Below are positions 19,020 to 27,679 of a stretch of DNA of 27,679 bases, in pieces (position 1 is the stretch's first letter; each line of letters starts with the position of its first letter). The notes beneath the pieces were generated by a model. The model was not told the DNA's origin. It did not search any database and saw only the letters and a program-made list of their open reading frames with translations. The stretch spans positions 1,585,201-1,612,879 of the forward strand of contig BFEA01000358.1 of assembly GCA_003427395.1 (NCBI GenBank), in the 5' to 3' direction. The position numbers were made by a program, and so were the translations under genes. The DNA comes from Chara braunii. Lineage: Eukaryota > Streptophyta > Charophyceae > Charales > Characeae.

Positions 19020-19256
19020 TCAGTCAACTCTCCCTCTCAGGTCCAGTATGGTCGAGTAGGTGCTGTGTGCTCTCTCGTCTGCTCCATGGAAGTAGATAGT
19101 AAACTCGACGCACCTCTGGCTCCTCCGTATTTCCAGGGCATGTTCGGTCATAAGTCTGATCTGTCACTCAACAATGTCTAACGCCTCTCCTTCCCAGCTG
19201 CCCGTCCTATCTCGTCGTAGGGAAAGAGTCACCCTCAGTATATCCCAGTCTGCCAT
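19020..19256 (-). pseudogene. Short pre-gag ORF with one internal stop
   Basis: Starting at Met 19256, the frame reads MADWDILRVTLSLRRDRTGS, hits TGA at 19164-19166 and continues with TEHALEIRRSQRCVEFTIYF to a stop at 19020-19022. The TGA is compatible with a CGA mutation. It lies between pre-gag units 2 and 3 and may be the N-terminal part of unit 3 or a protein of its own. No family is recognised. Confidence 0.35.
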
Positions 19257-19304
19257 ACTCTCCACTACTCCCTTCTCTAAACCTCAGTCGGATTTGTCCT
19301 GACT

Positions 19305-20393
19305 CTAGTCGTCCCATGCATCTGGCATATCCTCGTCTGTATCCTCATCTACCCTCTGCGCCCATGGGATGACCTCCTGCCCCTCGGCCTGAAGGAGATG
19401 GCCCCATCCGTCCTCCTGCAGCGCCTCTCCACCTACCTGCTCTTGTCCCTCAGACCGCGCCATTTATCCCCAGTCCTCGTCCTGGTCGCCCCAAGGGTCT
19501 ATGTCATTGAAGTCCTCCCAATCCCGATCCTTAACGTACCACGCAAGATCGTCAGCCTCTGGATATACCTGCTGGTAATACTCCTCACGAGTCTCGGCTA
19601 ACAACTGTCCCACTCTAGCTAAATGATCAGTTGGCCTCCGAGCCTCTCTCTCTAGCGTCGTCCAGAAGGCTAGGGGTTGGTACAGAAAATAGAGGTCAGG
19701 GCTCCCGGTAGGTACAATGGCCCGCAGGAACTCAATCAACTGGAGCCCTCGCTCGCCTACAAGCGGCCCTGCTACAAACTGCGCATACAGCACCCAGTCC
19801 CTGTCAGCGTACCCTCGACAAAGGGCGTCCAAGTCAACAGCCGCAAAGTAGATGTCACCCAGACGCTTAAGTCCCCAAAGCTCCTCTGCCACAAAGCACG
19901 GAAGTGTCACTCGCAGTCGACTGCTAGGATATGGGAAATGGCCTCCAATCCTGAAGGTCGTCGTCACTCTCCAAACTTCCCCGTGCAGTCGCTCTACCTT
20001 GCCGCACTCGGAGTCCCCTCTAGCCAGTAAGACCCTCCTCGCGGCCTGCTCCTTTCGCCAACGATCGTGTACGAGGCCCTGAAAATAGACCGTAGCTAGC
20101 ACCTCCGGCGAGTAATAAATGGTGCCCACTACCTCTATACTAGTCGTGCCAGGTCGTCGCCACCCCTGACTGTCCAACTCGAATGTCTCAATGATGTACG
20201 TCAACAAATGTACGTCTGGGGCCAACACCGTCGATGACCATCGACTCTCTATCGCATCCGTGGAAACCCCTCTGGCCGGCAGATCTAGCGCCACTCTGCC
20301 TGGCGCTACTGTCTCTGGAGGTCTAGGCCATCTGGCGTCGTTGATCTGAAGCTCTACTCCACTGTCCGGCTCTACCATCGATCCGCTATCCAC
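19305..20393 (-). pseudogene. Pre-gag paralogue, unit 2 (best preserved)
   Basis: This 309-residue open frame from Met 20393 ends at TAA 19464-19466. The same frame resumes at once with ATG and runs 52 more residues to TAG 19305-19307, so the TAA probably replaced CAA. Landmarks are a beta-rich N-terminus (APGRVALDLPARGVSTDAIE), a central hydrophobic helix pattern (LGDIYFAAVDLDALCRGYAD), the segment GERGLQLIEFLRAI, and an acidic, Trp-rich tail (DIDPWGDQDEDWG, EDMPDAWDD). There are no enzyme motifs, signal peptide or membrane helix that I can support. Unit 1 upstream repeats this layout. Position before gag recalls the extra ORF of Ogre elements, but I cannot claim homology. Confidence 0.55.
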
Positions 20394-20418
20394 TATCGAC
20401 TGATATCAGTAGCTAAGC

Positions 20419-21457
20419 TCACTCAACCTTCGTCCCAATGTGCTCCTCTGCCTCCAACGCCCGGACTGCTACTCCTATCCTGGGGAAATGGGCATCCGTA
20501 ACGTCGATCTCCTCCGCGTCAACCTCACTTTCTGGGTCGACCCAGTCTGGCTCCCAGGCGCCCTCGTCGTCGTCTCGCTCCCAACCCTCGTCCTGAAACT
20601 CGTCCTCGACGCGGTATGGCGCCTGTCCTATAGCCTGGTAGTACTCCGCTAACTGATGGCCGTGTATCAGAGGTCGCCCCACGTCCTCATTCCACCAGCT
20701 CCCCCAGTCGTCTGAGAAGAACCGCCCGATGCAGGTCACGTACTTGGGGCCTGCTCGGAGCTCACGGTCTAGCTAATCCCAAATGCACGGAGACTGGGGC
20801 CACTCGTCGTCTATCGAACGGACCAGCTCTATAAGCTGAACCCTCTCGTCACCCCAACGAGGCCCACCGGTCGCGAGCGAATAGTAGATGCAGTCGAGGT
20901 CGGCAGGCCTTCTCGCCAGGATCTTGAGATCCTGATAGGCTAGATACGTCTCGACCACTCCACCAATACCTCCAAAGACGCTCTCTACTACGAACGTCCG
21001 AACTATCGCCCGCAGACTCCTAAAAAACCCGTCCCGTGCTACCACCAGCTCGCCCGTGATATCTAGAGGAGGGCGTCTGTGAAATAGGGTCAACGGGTCG
21101 CTCAAGTCCTCCGCTCGGAAGACAGCTACCTCTTCCCTCAGGTAGCGTAACCCTGCTAACCGCGCCACTAGTCCCTGTCGTCGCGAGGCCCACCACGGCC
21201 TCCCTGACGGCGCCCGGTCCTAAGTACAAGTAGGCTCTTACTACGCCCACTCCTTGCTCAGGCCGGTGCTCTCTGTGCGTCCAAAGCCACACGCCCTAGG
21301 ACAAGATTATGAACCTCCACGCAAACTGGCCGTGAACGTGTCGAACGCTGCGCCCGGGGATCGTGAGCTCCACCAGATCCCCTTCTATGAGTTCAGGGGG
21401 CTCCAAATCCCAGTCGATGGTGGGTTCATACACCTCTACTTGCGCTCGCGGCCACAT
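20419..21457 (-). pseudogene. Pre-gag paralogue, unit 1 (broken)
   Basis: The reading starts at Met 21457 (MWPRAQVEVYEPTIDWD), crosses TAG at 21296-21298, shifts frame at about 21170, crosses TAG at 20773-20775 and ends at 20419. It aligns along its length with unit 2: GDLVELTIPG with GRVALDLPAR, VVRAYLYLGPGAVREAVV with VVGTIYYSPEVLATVYF, TFVVESVFGGIGGVVETYLA with CFVAEELWGLKRLGDIYFA, GDERVQLIELVRSI with GERGLQLIEFLRAI, and an acidic Trp-rich tail (EGWERDDDEGAWEPDW). The stop of unit 1 lies 25 bp before the start of unit 2. The function is unknown. Confidence 0.55.
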
Positions 21458-21479
21458 CCAACTGGCGACTAGAGAGAAC

Positions 21480-22684
21480 GCAGCAAAGAGGGAGAGGTAG
21501 AGAAAGTGAAAGATAGTAGAAGAAGGCTTGTCGATTCTAAGGAAATTTCGGCAGCGCTTCGCCTCCCCCCGTGGGGATGGGGTGTGGCCAAGGCCTCAAA
21601 ATAGCCGCCAAAGGAGTATAGCAAAAGGAAAAAATATCAAAAGAAAATTTTAATTTTTAACCAATTTTTGAGTATTTTCTCTAATTATTTCCTAATTAAT
21701 TCGAAATATTTTACAAATTTTCTCGAAAATTGGGCAGCATTTTCCCTCCCCCCGTGGGGATGGGGTTCGGGGCTTCCGCCTCTAGCTCAAGAAGCCGAAA
21801 GGAAAGACGTCAGAATTAAAAAAAAAAAAAAAAAAAAAAAAAATCCTTTTTCGTTATTTTTAATATTTTCTTTAATTTAATTTTTCAAAAAAGAAAAGGC
21901 CGAAGAATTAAAAAGGCAAAATATTTCCCGTATATTATCCTTCCTCCTCCAGGTTGTTGTCCGCCCCAATACCCAAGATAGGACTTCCCCTAATTAGGGT
22001 TTTCCCTAATTAGGGTTTATCTACTAGGGTTTAGGAGGCTTCGCGTGCAACCGCACGCTCTTCCAAAACTCGTTCAGTCCCAAAATTTTCCCGTCAACTT
22101 TACTCAAAATTTGCAAAAACTTTGACGAAAAACTTTTTATTAATCCCTTTTATGGTATTTAACACGAAATTAAAAAAAATAAAATATATTTAATTCTTGT
22201 TTTATTTATTTTTTCTTTGCTGTTACTTACCGTTCTTGCCTCTAACCACCTCCGTTTTCCCCATCCAAGGTATCAGAACGACGGGAAAAATAAACTGACC
22301 GGATTTGGTGCAGGAGTTATCTCAAGAAAATGTACCAATTTCCCGCAAAAATTAAAAAAGAAAACTGGAAATTCCGAATTAATAATTTGATTTTCGAAGG
22401 AAATTCTTTATCTCGAAATCTGACCATTAGATTTCAGCAAGAAACGTCTCATAACGTTCCCCTCGTCGAGACGTCAAACTTTGGCTTCTGCGTTCTTCGC
22501 GAGAAAATGCGCGGATTACGAGATATCTAAAATAAAACTAATTCAAAAAATAATAAAAAACAAAACTAATCAAGAAAACGAACTAATTAGTGCCTGGACT
22601 AATCAGCCCGCGCACCCCCTCCCCGACAACGATGCCAAAGTTGTGGGGAAAACCGGGGAAGGGTCGCCTACCGTTCGCTGAAGC
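21480..22684. other. Non-coding leader of element B, AT-rich
   Basis: There is no convincing gene. It holds a partial direct repeat (CCTCCCCCCGTGGGGATGGGGT at 21562 and 21745, positions approximate by a base), a 26-bp A run (21818-21843), two palindromes CCCTAATTAGGG (21988-21999 and 22004-22015) with telobox-like TAGGGTTT, and long A/T-rich stretches. A plus-strand GGTATCAGAACGACGG near 22269 resembles the primer site for initiator tRNA-Met only over its first nine bases. Confidence 0.5.
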
Positions 22685-22688
22685 CAAG

Positions 22689-22701
22689 GGCAACAGCGCC
22701 T
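22689..22701 (-). promoter_or_regulatory. Possible primer-binding site of element B
   Basis: On the - strand the sequence reads AGGCGCTGTTGCC. This agrees with TGGCGCCGTTGCC, the tRNA-Asp-type primer site, at 11 of 13 positions. It is in the correct orientation for element B and is the same primer type as element A. If real, the 5' LTR would start (plus-strand view) near the TG at 22711, about 10 bp away, making the LTR about 4.5 kb. The first base mismatch and the spacer length are weak points. Confidence 0.4.
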
Positions 22702-22710
22702 ATCACTCAC

Positions 22711-23549
22711 TGCGCCCGCTTCTGAGGTCCTCAGCGACCAGCAGGGTCAGTGTTTCGGGGGGGGCTTGTGTTCCGTGTTTCTACCCTCCTTGGTTTCTGG
22801 TTTCCCCGCGTGTCCGCACTGTGGCAATTTTCAATAATCACTCAAATGTTTGCAAGCGTGCACGAGAGCCCCTTTCAAAAGTTAATCTGTGTATATTGCA
22901 AGCTCGTACAGCAGCAAGTTCCAAACGTTTTCCAATCGATTCGATTGCACACACCACTTCAGATTAAAGATGTTAGTCCAATCCCTAGCAAGCTGACACA
23001 TCAAAGCATCTCATACTTGACCAACCAACTGGCAAGGTTGTATTGCAGCGTTTTCGAACAGTTTGCATCAAGTTCGCCTTACAGCGAACCAACAGGTCAG
23101 CTGCTTGCCTAGCAGCAGGGTTCGTTACTGAATCAACGGGTCAAGAAACTCATTCAGCAGCAAGTTCAACATTCGCCCCTAAAGCAGTTCAAAAGATTCG
23201 TTCGTCAATAAGCTCAAACAGCCAATTTCATGGTCATCATTCTCCCTCGCTCAACCCATCTCTCTTTCCCAGTTCTTTCTCTCAACGGCCCCGATTGAAC
23301 TGGCCAACGCGGTAACGACTGTCACTCGCCCCTTTTAGAGGCGTTCAAAGTTACTCCATAGTTCAACCAGTTAACAGTCGGAAACGATAAACAGCAAGCC
23401 AGGTTTCAATCGACAGGAAAGACAATCAACCTCTTAACGGTCTTCTAGCGGATATGATTGACAACAGCTAACCACCCAACGGTATTCTCCGTTGGTGAGT
23501 GAGAGAGCAAGTTCAAACCTCCGGGACTATTTCCAATTAGCGCAACGAG
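22711..23549 (-). other. Possible remainder of the 5' LTR of element B
   Basis: There is no gene here. The segment has the same texture as the adjoining LTR copy (recurring CAGCAAGTTC- and AGTTCA-like words) and runs into it without a visible break. It is absent beside the left copy. Together with the candidate primer site, this suggests that it belongs to the LTR and that the left LTR is truncated. The alternative is that it is leader sequence. Confidence 0.35.
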
Positions 23550-25689
23550 TGTTCATAGCCTTTCAGCAAGCTCACACTGCAGGTAGTTCACACACAGGTG
23601 AGTATCCCGAACTTAACAGAACAGCCAATGTTACTCACGCAGGAAATCAAAGTTCGCAATACTACAGGGCGCACACTGCAGCGCTCGAAGCTGTTTTCGA
23701 TAGGAGTTCTCTCGGTGACTTCCTCTTCCCCTTCCCGAACGTGAACTGTCCCGCTGAGCCGACTCCCATTAAGGAGGCTAAGAGTTCGCGGATGGCCGAG
23801 ACTTGTCTGCTCTCAAATCTTCTTCTTACTCTCTTCAGCTATCTCATCCGTACGCAGCTCTGCCCTCGCTCTGCCCGCACATTTTACTCACTCTCACCCG
23901 CAATTGTACTTACTTTCTCTCGTCTACCCCGTTCCGCTTTCGCTCGCCCGTTCCTCCCTTTTTCCTTGCCTCGGTCTCTCGCCCGCTCCACTGAGTCTCC
24001 CGCTCTCTCTCTCCCTCTAGTGATGGAGCAGAATGTGTCTATCAATCAGTCCCGATGCACCTGCCCAAATCTATCGTCCGATGCGCTAATTCTGTTACTC
24101 CATGAACAACATCATTAAATTTTGCCTCTCTCCTCCTCCCCGAGACCGCTCGCTCTACTCGAATTTTTCCATCCCAGCCCCACACGCCTCCAACCTCGTC
24201 ATCTCTCATTGGGGATTAGGGGCAGTGGTGCGTGGAAATCACTTACCCGCACAGATGACCAAGTGAACCTCCGCATGACCATGATCCTTGAAGGGTTCCA
24301 GCTATCGGAACAGCTGGTGTCTTTACTTTGGGGGAGAAAGATCTGATGACGTCACTCTGAATACGGTTGCCCTTACGTAACGAACTGGTTCGGCCTGAAG
24401 GTACTGTGGCTCTCCATCTCAGGTCGTCTCTTCAGAGCGTGCCCCCGTTCCGCAGCAAAAGCCAGGAGCAAGTCGGAGAGCGTGGCGACCTCGCCAAGAG
24501 GGAGCGACTGCCGCCACAGTCGACTGCTCAATTGCTTGTGCTCTTAGCGAGTTCTTCCTTTTCGACCTTGTCGACTTCCACTTACTCTCTCCAGGCAGGC
24601 TATGCACGACGATCTCATCCCCCTGAGGCTCCCTGTGCGACCTCCGTGCTCTCGACGAGCATTGTTCTTTCTCACTTCCTCTGCACACGCACGACAGGGC
24701 GCGCGCCCGCTGAACGAACTCAACAGTGAGCAGCAACTGGGGACGCCTGAGTCACTTCGAACCCCGAACCCACGAGTAACAAAACCTCGAAGCCGGTTGG
24801 GCGCGCACGGCTCACCTGTATCAAACTGCAATCGTTGGCCGGGCACATCGCGCAGTCTTGCCCCGCGGCTCACTTGCGCTAGTAACTGCCTCGCGCCATC
24901 TCTCGCTTGCTCGCCCGCGCTCGAGACTGCAGTCCGCTAGGTATGCCTGGCATGCCTCCCTCACTCCTGTCTCTCCCTTCTCGCGCAGAACAACCACCCC
25001 AGCACTCACGCGTCTGCCCGGTCCTTACAGCCGCGGGTACACCTTTCTCGTATCCCCCCTCTCTCCTGTCCTAATGCCTCTCCCTATATGCGGCCGCTGC
25101 AGTCGCCTTGTGCGTCAACGGACGTGAGAGTCTCCAAGAACACAGGCGGAGAACCCGAAAGCATCCGAGGGCCAGAGCACCACGAAAATGCAGGGGTACC
25201 GGACCCCCAGAGTACCATGAGCCAGCTTGTAATCCCAATGTGGCTAGTGGTTTCAACAGGAGGTTTCGCGACCCTTTTCCGTCATTGGTACTAGATTAGC
25301 ACCGCCATGTCAGCCCCAGCTCGGTCCAGTTCGACCTTGCGAGCTGTACCAGAAGCTGTTGTACCAGTACCGGGCAATACCGAGTTATTAGCGACGCCGA
25401 ATATCGTTCCGGACCTGAAAGTAAGCAGTCAACAGCGGCTTCACGCCTATGCTTGATCGTTACCAAACCTCAATACAAGGCAGTGGTAAGCGCCGTACCG
25501 ATGCCGACCGCAGAGTGCAACGACCCGATAATAAATACCAAACCTGCCTCTGTACAATGCCATACGTGCACATGGAGATTACCATAGGGAAAAGTCATTC
25601 CGGAATAACACCGAGCCAACTCCGAAGCTGATTGCAAAAGTCGAGGAGATCCTGCAAATGATGCGTGACGTGTGGCTTATCGTTACCGT

Positions 25690-26240
25690 GCCTGGCATAA
25701 ATTGCCGTAATGGTTCCAGGCCCGAAAAATTAATAGGAGTGAGGGCTCCGAACTTGAAACAATTGGCGTACCGGTGCTGAAGCCGAAATAGGCCGCTGAA
25801 ATGGCCCAAGCCTGACAATAAATTGCACTGATGCCTCCGAATCTGAAGTAGACTGCCGTAATGCCTCCGATCTTGAAAATGGATCACAGCCGTAGTCCCC
25901 AATCCTAAAATAAACGGACGCTGAGCCCATATCGAACCATCCCCGAAGCCTGAAGCATGTGGACGTCGAGGTAACGCTGTACCTGAAAAAAATAACCACC
26001 GTAGCGATACCAAACTGAAATATATTGTCGCCGAACGCCGTGGCAGCACCAGACTCGAAATAAACACGTCGTGGTGGCGTCACCGAACCTGAGGTAAACC
26101 GCCATAAACGGCCCGAACCTGAAATTAAATCAGCGCGATGGTTCCAAACCTGATGTAAATTGTCGTAGCAGCTCCGAACCTCGAAATGCATCAGCGTAGG
26201 TTTAGCGGACCTAAAACTGCAATGCTGAAAATAAGTCATT
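25690..26240. repeat. Degenerate ~31-bp minisatellite inside the right LTR
   Basis: The same 30-32 bp motif as in the left LTR (GAACCTGA...). A contiguous 89 bp present in the left copy is missing after 26065, close to three units. The minus-strand open frames over this block are repeat artefacts. Confidence 0.6.
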
Positions 26241-26752
26241 GTAGTGGTCCCATGCCTGAGACATACTGATGCCGGCCCCAGACTGAACCAGAAGCCCGTC
26301 AGATACCGTAGGATGCAGGCACTCCGCATCAAACCGAACCTCTCCGAACCGTGTATCCCTACCAGGCCGAACACCATATATACCGTCGGTCCGAAGTAAC
26401 ACCATCCCACGCCATCCATGCGACCACCCTCGGACTGACACTGTAAAATTAGTAATAAGGCAAATTAGGAAGGTGACACGGAAAACCTCAATCATCAGGG
26501 GATTGTAAAAATGGTTGGTATCCGGAGAATTTGATCAAATCTGGGTTCCTCGCTGACGGTGGATAATCCAAGCAAAACCAGTCTAGACATCGAACAACCA
26601 CCAGTTTTCGTTCATCCCATTATTTTTTATCATTTTTTCCTTGTCTTAATTCTATTGTTCGAATTAGCGAAATATTCGTAAGTTCATTATATTTTTTCTT
26701 CGAGGGGTTTTTTAGTGAATAATCGAAATTCTTTGTTTTTCTTTTCCTTTAT

Positions 26753-26754
<2 letters not shown>

Positions 26755-26787
<33 letters not shown>
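26755..26787. repeat. Poly-T tract in the right LTR
   Basis: A run of about 33 T at the position equivalent to the tract at 9609-9637 in the left copy. Confidence 0.75.
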
Positions 26788-26788
<1 letters not shown>

Positions 26789-27242
26789 ATTCCATTGATG
26801 GAAACGTAAAATAAAAAAATGCTTTCCCCAAAATTTAAATGCCGTGAAAAAAAAATAATTATGGCACTAAAATAGACAAAAATTTGAAGTCTCATTTCGG
26901 CCCCGATCCTATGCCACCAAAACGTTGCGGCGAGGTCAGTTCCCGCGATGCCTCTCCACGGTAGACCATCCCAGGTCTAGCCTCGTTACGGCCGGAAATG
27001 ACGGTCCCTAGATGTGTCGTGTGCGGCCACCCATCTCGCTATCTTTGAGAGCTACTCGTAAGGTCCAGTGTGCCCAAAGTCAGGGGTGCCCTGAGCTCCC
27101 CTAATTTTTGTGGCCTGGTCAACCCGGAGCACCGTCAAAACACGGACATGTCTTTGAGCCTAAGTCCCAAAGCCGCAGATTTCAGGCGGCGCACTGCTTG
27201 TGGCCGCCTGACACCGGCGCGGCTGCCTTCGTTGCCGCCTAG

Positions 27243-27679
27243 ATGGACACACCTCCTCACGGTGTCCATACCATACCGCCCTTGATCGGCACTACGCTGA
27301 CATCTCTCGTCAGCTTCGATCTTAGTCCCCCCCCCGGGCCCGCCCGGCCCCGCCCGGCCAACCCCATCCACCTAGCCACGATGCACGGTGCCCCTGAGGC
27401 CTCGCACGTAGCCGGCTTCCCGACCACCGAGGCGCGGTTTGCCCCTTTGGCTACCCCACCAGAGGACCCTCAGGGCACGATAGACGCAGTTCTCTCCGCC
27501 CCATTGTCTGTCGAGGTACCGTCTGCCTCCCAGCAGACCGCCGCATCTAGCGCTTCTCCCCCGAGACTTCCGACGCGTCGCGTCATTCGCACAACCCGTT
27601 GTAGCGCTCAGCTGGCGACTCGCGATGACGTTGTGTCATCTCTCCTAGACTTGAGCATTCTGCAGGCTCGTCAGGAGCG
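27243..27679 (+). CDS. Partial ORF running out of the window, unknown
   Basis: From ATG 27243, directly preceded by an in-frame TAG, the frame stays open for 145 codons to the window end. The start reads MDTPPHGVHTIPPLIGTTL. A Pro/Arg-rich low-complexity segment follows (from a C/G run at 27327-27359), then ARFAPLATPPEDPQGTIDAV and PPRLPTRRVIRTTRCSAQLA, ending LLDLSILQARQE. A second ATG at 27381 is an alternative start. It begins 30 bp after the LTR end. It could be the N-terminal part of another retrotransposon protein or a host gene exon; I recognise no family. Confidence 0.4.
   Translation, partial: MDTPPHGVHTIPPLIGTTLTSLVSFDLSPPPGPARPRPANPIHLATMHGAPEASHVAGFPTTEARFAPLATPPEDPQGTIDAVLSAPLSVEVPSASQQTAASSASPPRLPTRRVIRTTRCSAQLATRDDVVSSLLDLSILQARQE

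Larger units (their letters stand above)
23550..27213 (-). repeat. 5' LTR of giant element B (right direct repeat)
   Basis: This is the second copy of the block at 6310-10059, in the same orientation. It has the TG...CA ends in the compared segment and no ambiguous bases. It carries the same features: a C/T-rich part, a 31-bp minisatellite (about 25690-26240, with 89 bp fewer than the left copy), a poly-T tract and a conserved end GCCTGACA. The sequence after 27213 does not repeat the sequence before 6310, so no target-site duplication is visible. As the 5' LTR it should contain the element promoter, but I cannot point to a TATA box with confidence. Confidence 0.65.

Noticed and set aside
22268-22284. 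GGTATCAGAACGACGG as an initiator tRNA-Met primer site of a plus-strand element
   Set aside because: Only the first nine bases fit, no LTR pair or gag can be tied to it, and the short ORF after it (22330-22530) has no recognisable domain.
23508-23533. tRNA-like 3' end on the plus strand (GTTCAAACC ... TTTCCA)
   Set aside because: The T-loop-like word is present but the flanking bases do not pair into a T stem, and no D or anticodon arm precedes it.

Overview
The window looks like repeat-rich nuclear DNA from a streptophyte green alga. From memory, the gag and protease reading frames resemble predicted proteins of Chara braunii (Charophyceae); I could not check this. I see no bacterial operon, rRNA, tRNA, CRISPR array or convincing intact host gene. 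Almost everything is LTR-retrotransposon DNA of Ty3/gypsy type, decayed by stop codons and frameshifts.

Element A (+ strand, about 2.6-6.3 kb). A 5' LTR ends near 2716, followed by a primer-binding site matching the 3' end of plant tRNA-Asp (2719-2736). Then come a leader, a gag with a CCHC zinc knuckle, an acidic linker and a retropepsin-like protease with an intact DTG motif. The coding sequence is still open when it stops abruptly at 6309. Reverse transcriptase, RNase H and integrase are missing. Upstream (1-2640) are a diverged 531-bp tandem repeat, a row of hairpins and a very AT-rich block.

Element B (- strand, about 6.3-27.2 kb) is a giant element of about 21 kb. Direct repeats at 6310-10059 and 23550-27213 are read as its 3' and 5' LTRs; the 5' LTR may really begin near 22711. 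Between them, read right to left, are a long non-coding leader, a block of pre-gag ORFs that are diverged copies of one another (about 17-21.5 kb), gag with a 39-bp in-frame repeat and a CCHC knuckle, protease, reverse transcriptase, RNase H, and integrase with a GPY/F end. An extra ORF block before gag recalls plant Ogre elements. Protease joins reverse transcriptase through a textbook -1 frameshift signal: a U UUU UUA slippery site, an 8-nt spacer and a GC hairpin. Most stop codons are explained by C-to-T (or opposite-strand G-to-A) changes, as expected for old methylated repeats.

The integrase is interrupted at 10767-11074 by a fold-back, MITE-like insert with a 4-bp target duplication. 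Its centre contains two head-to-head Tn5 mosaic ends (10904-10941), the junction adapter of Nextera mate-pair libraries, so the assembly is unreliable there.

The right edge (27243-27679) holds the start of an unidentified open reading frame that runs out of the window. Ambiguous bases (N) lie in element A gag, in the left LTR and in integrase.
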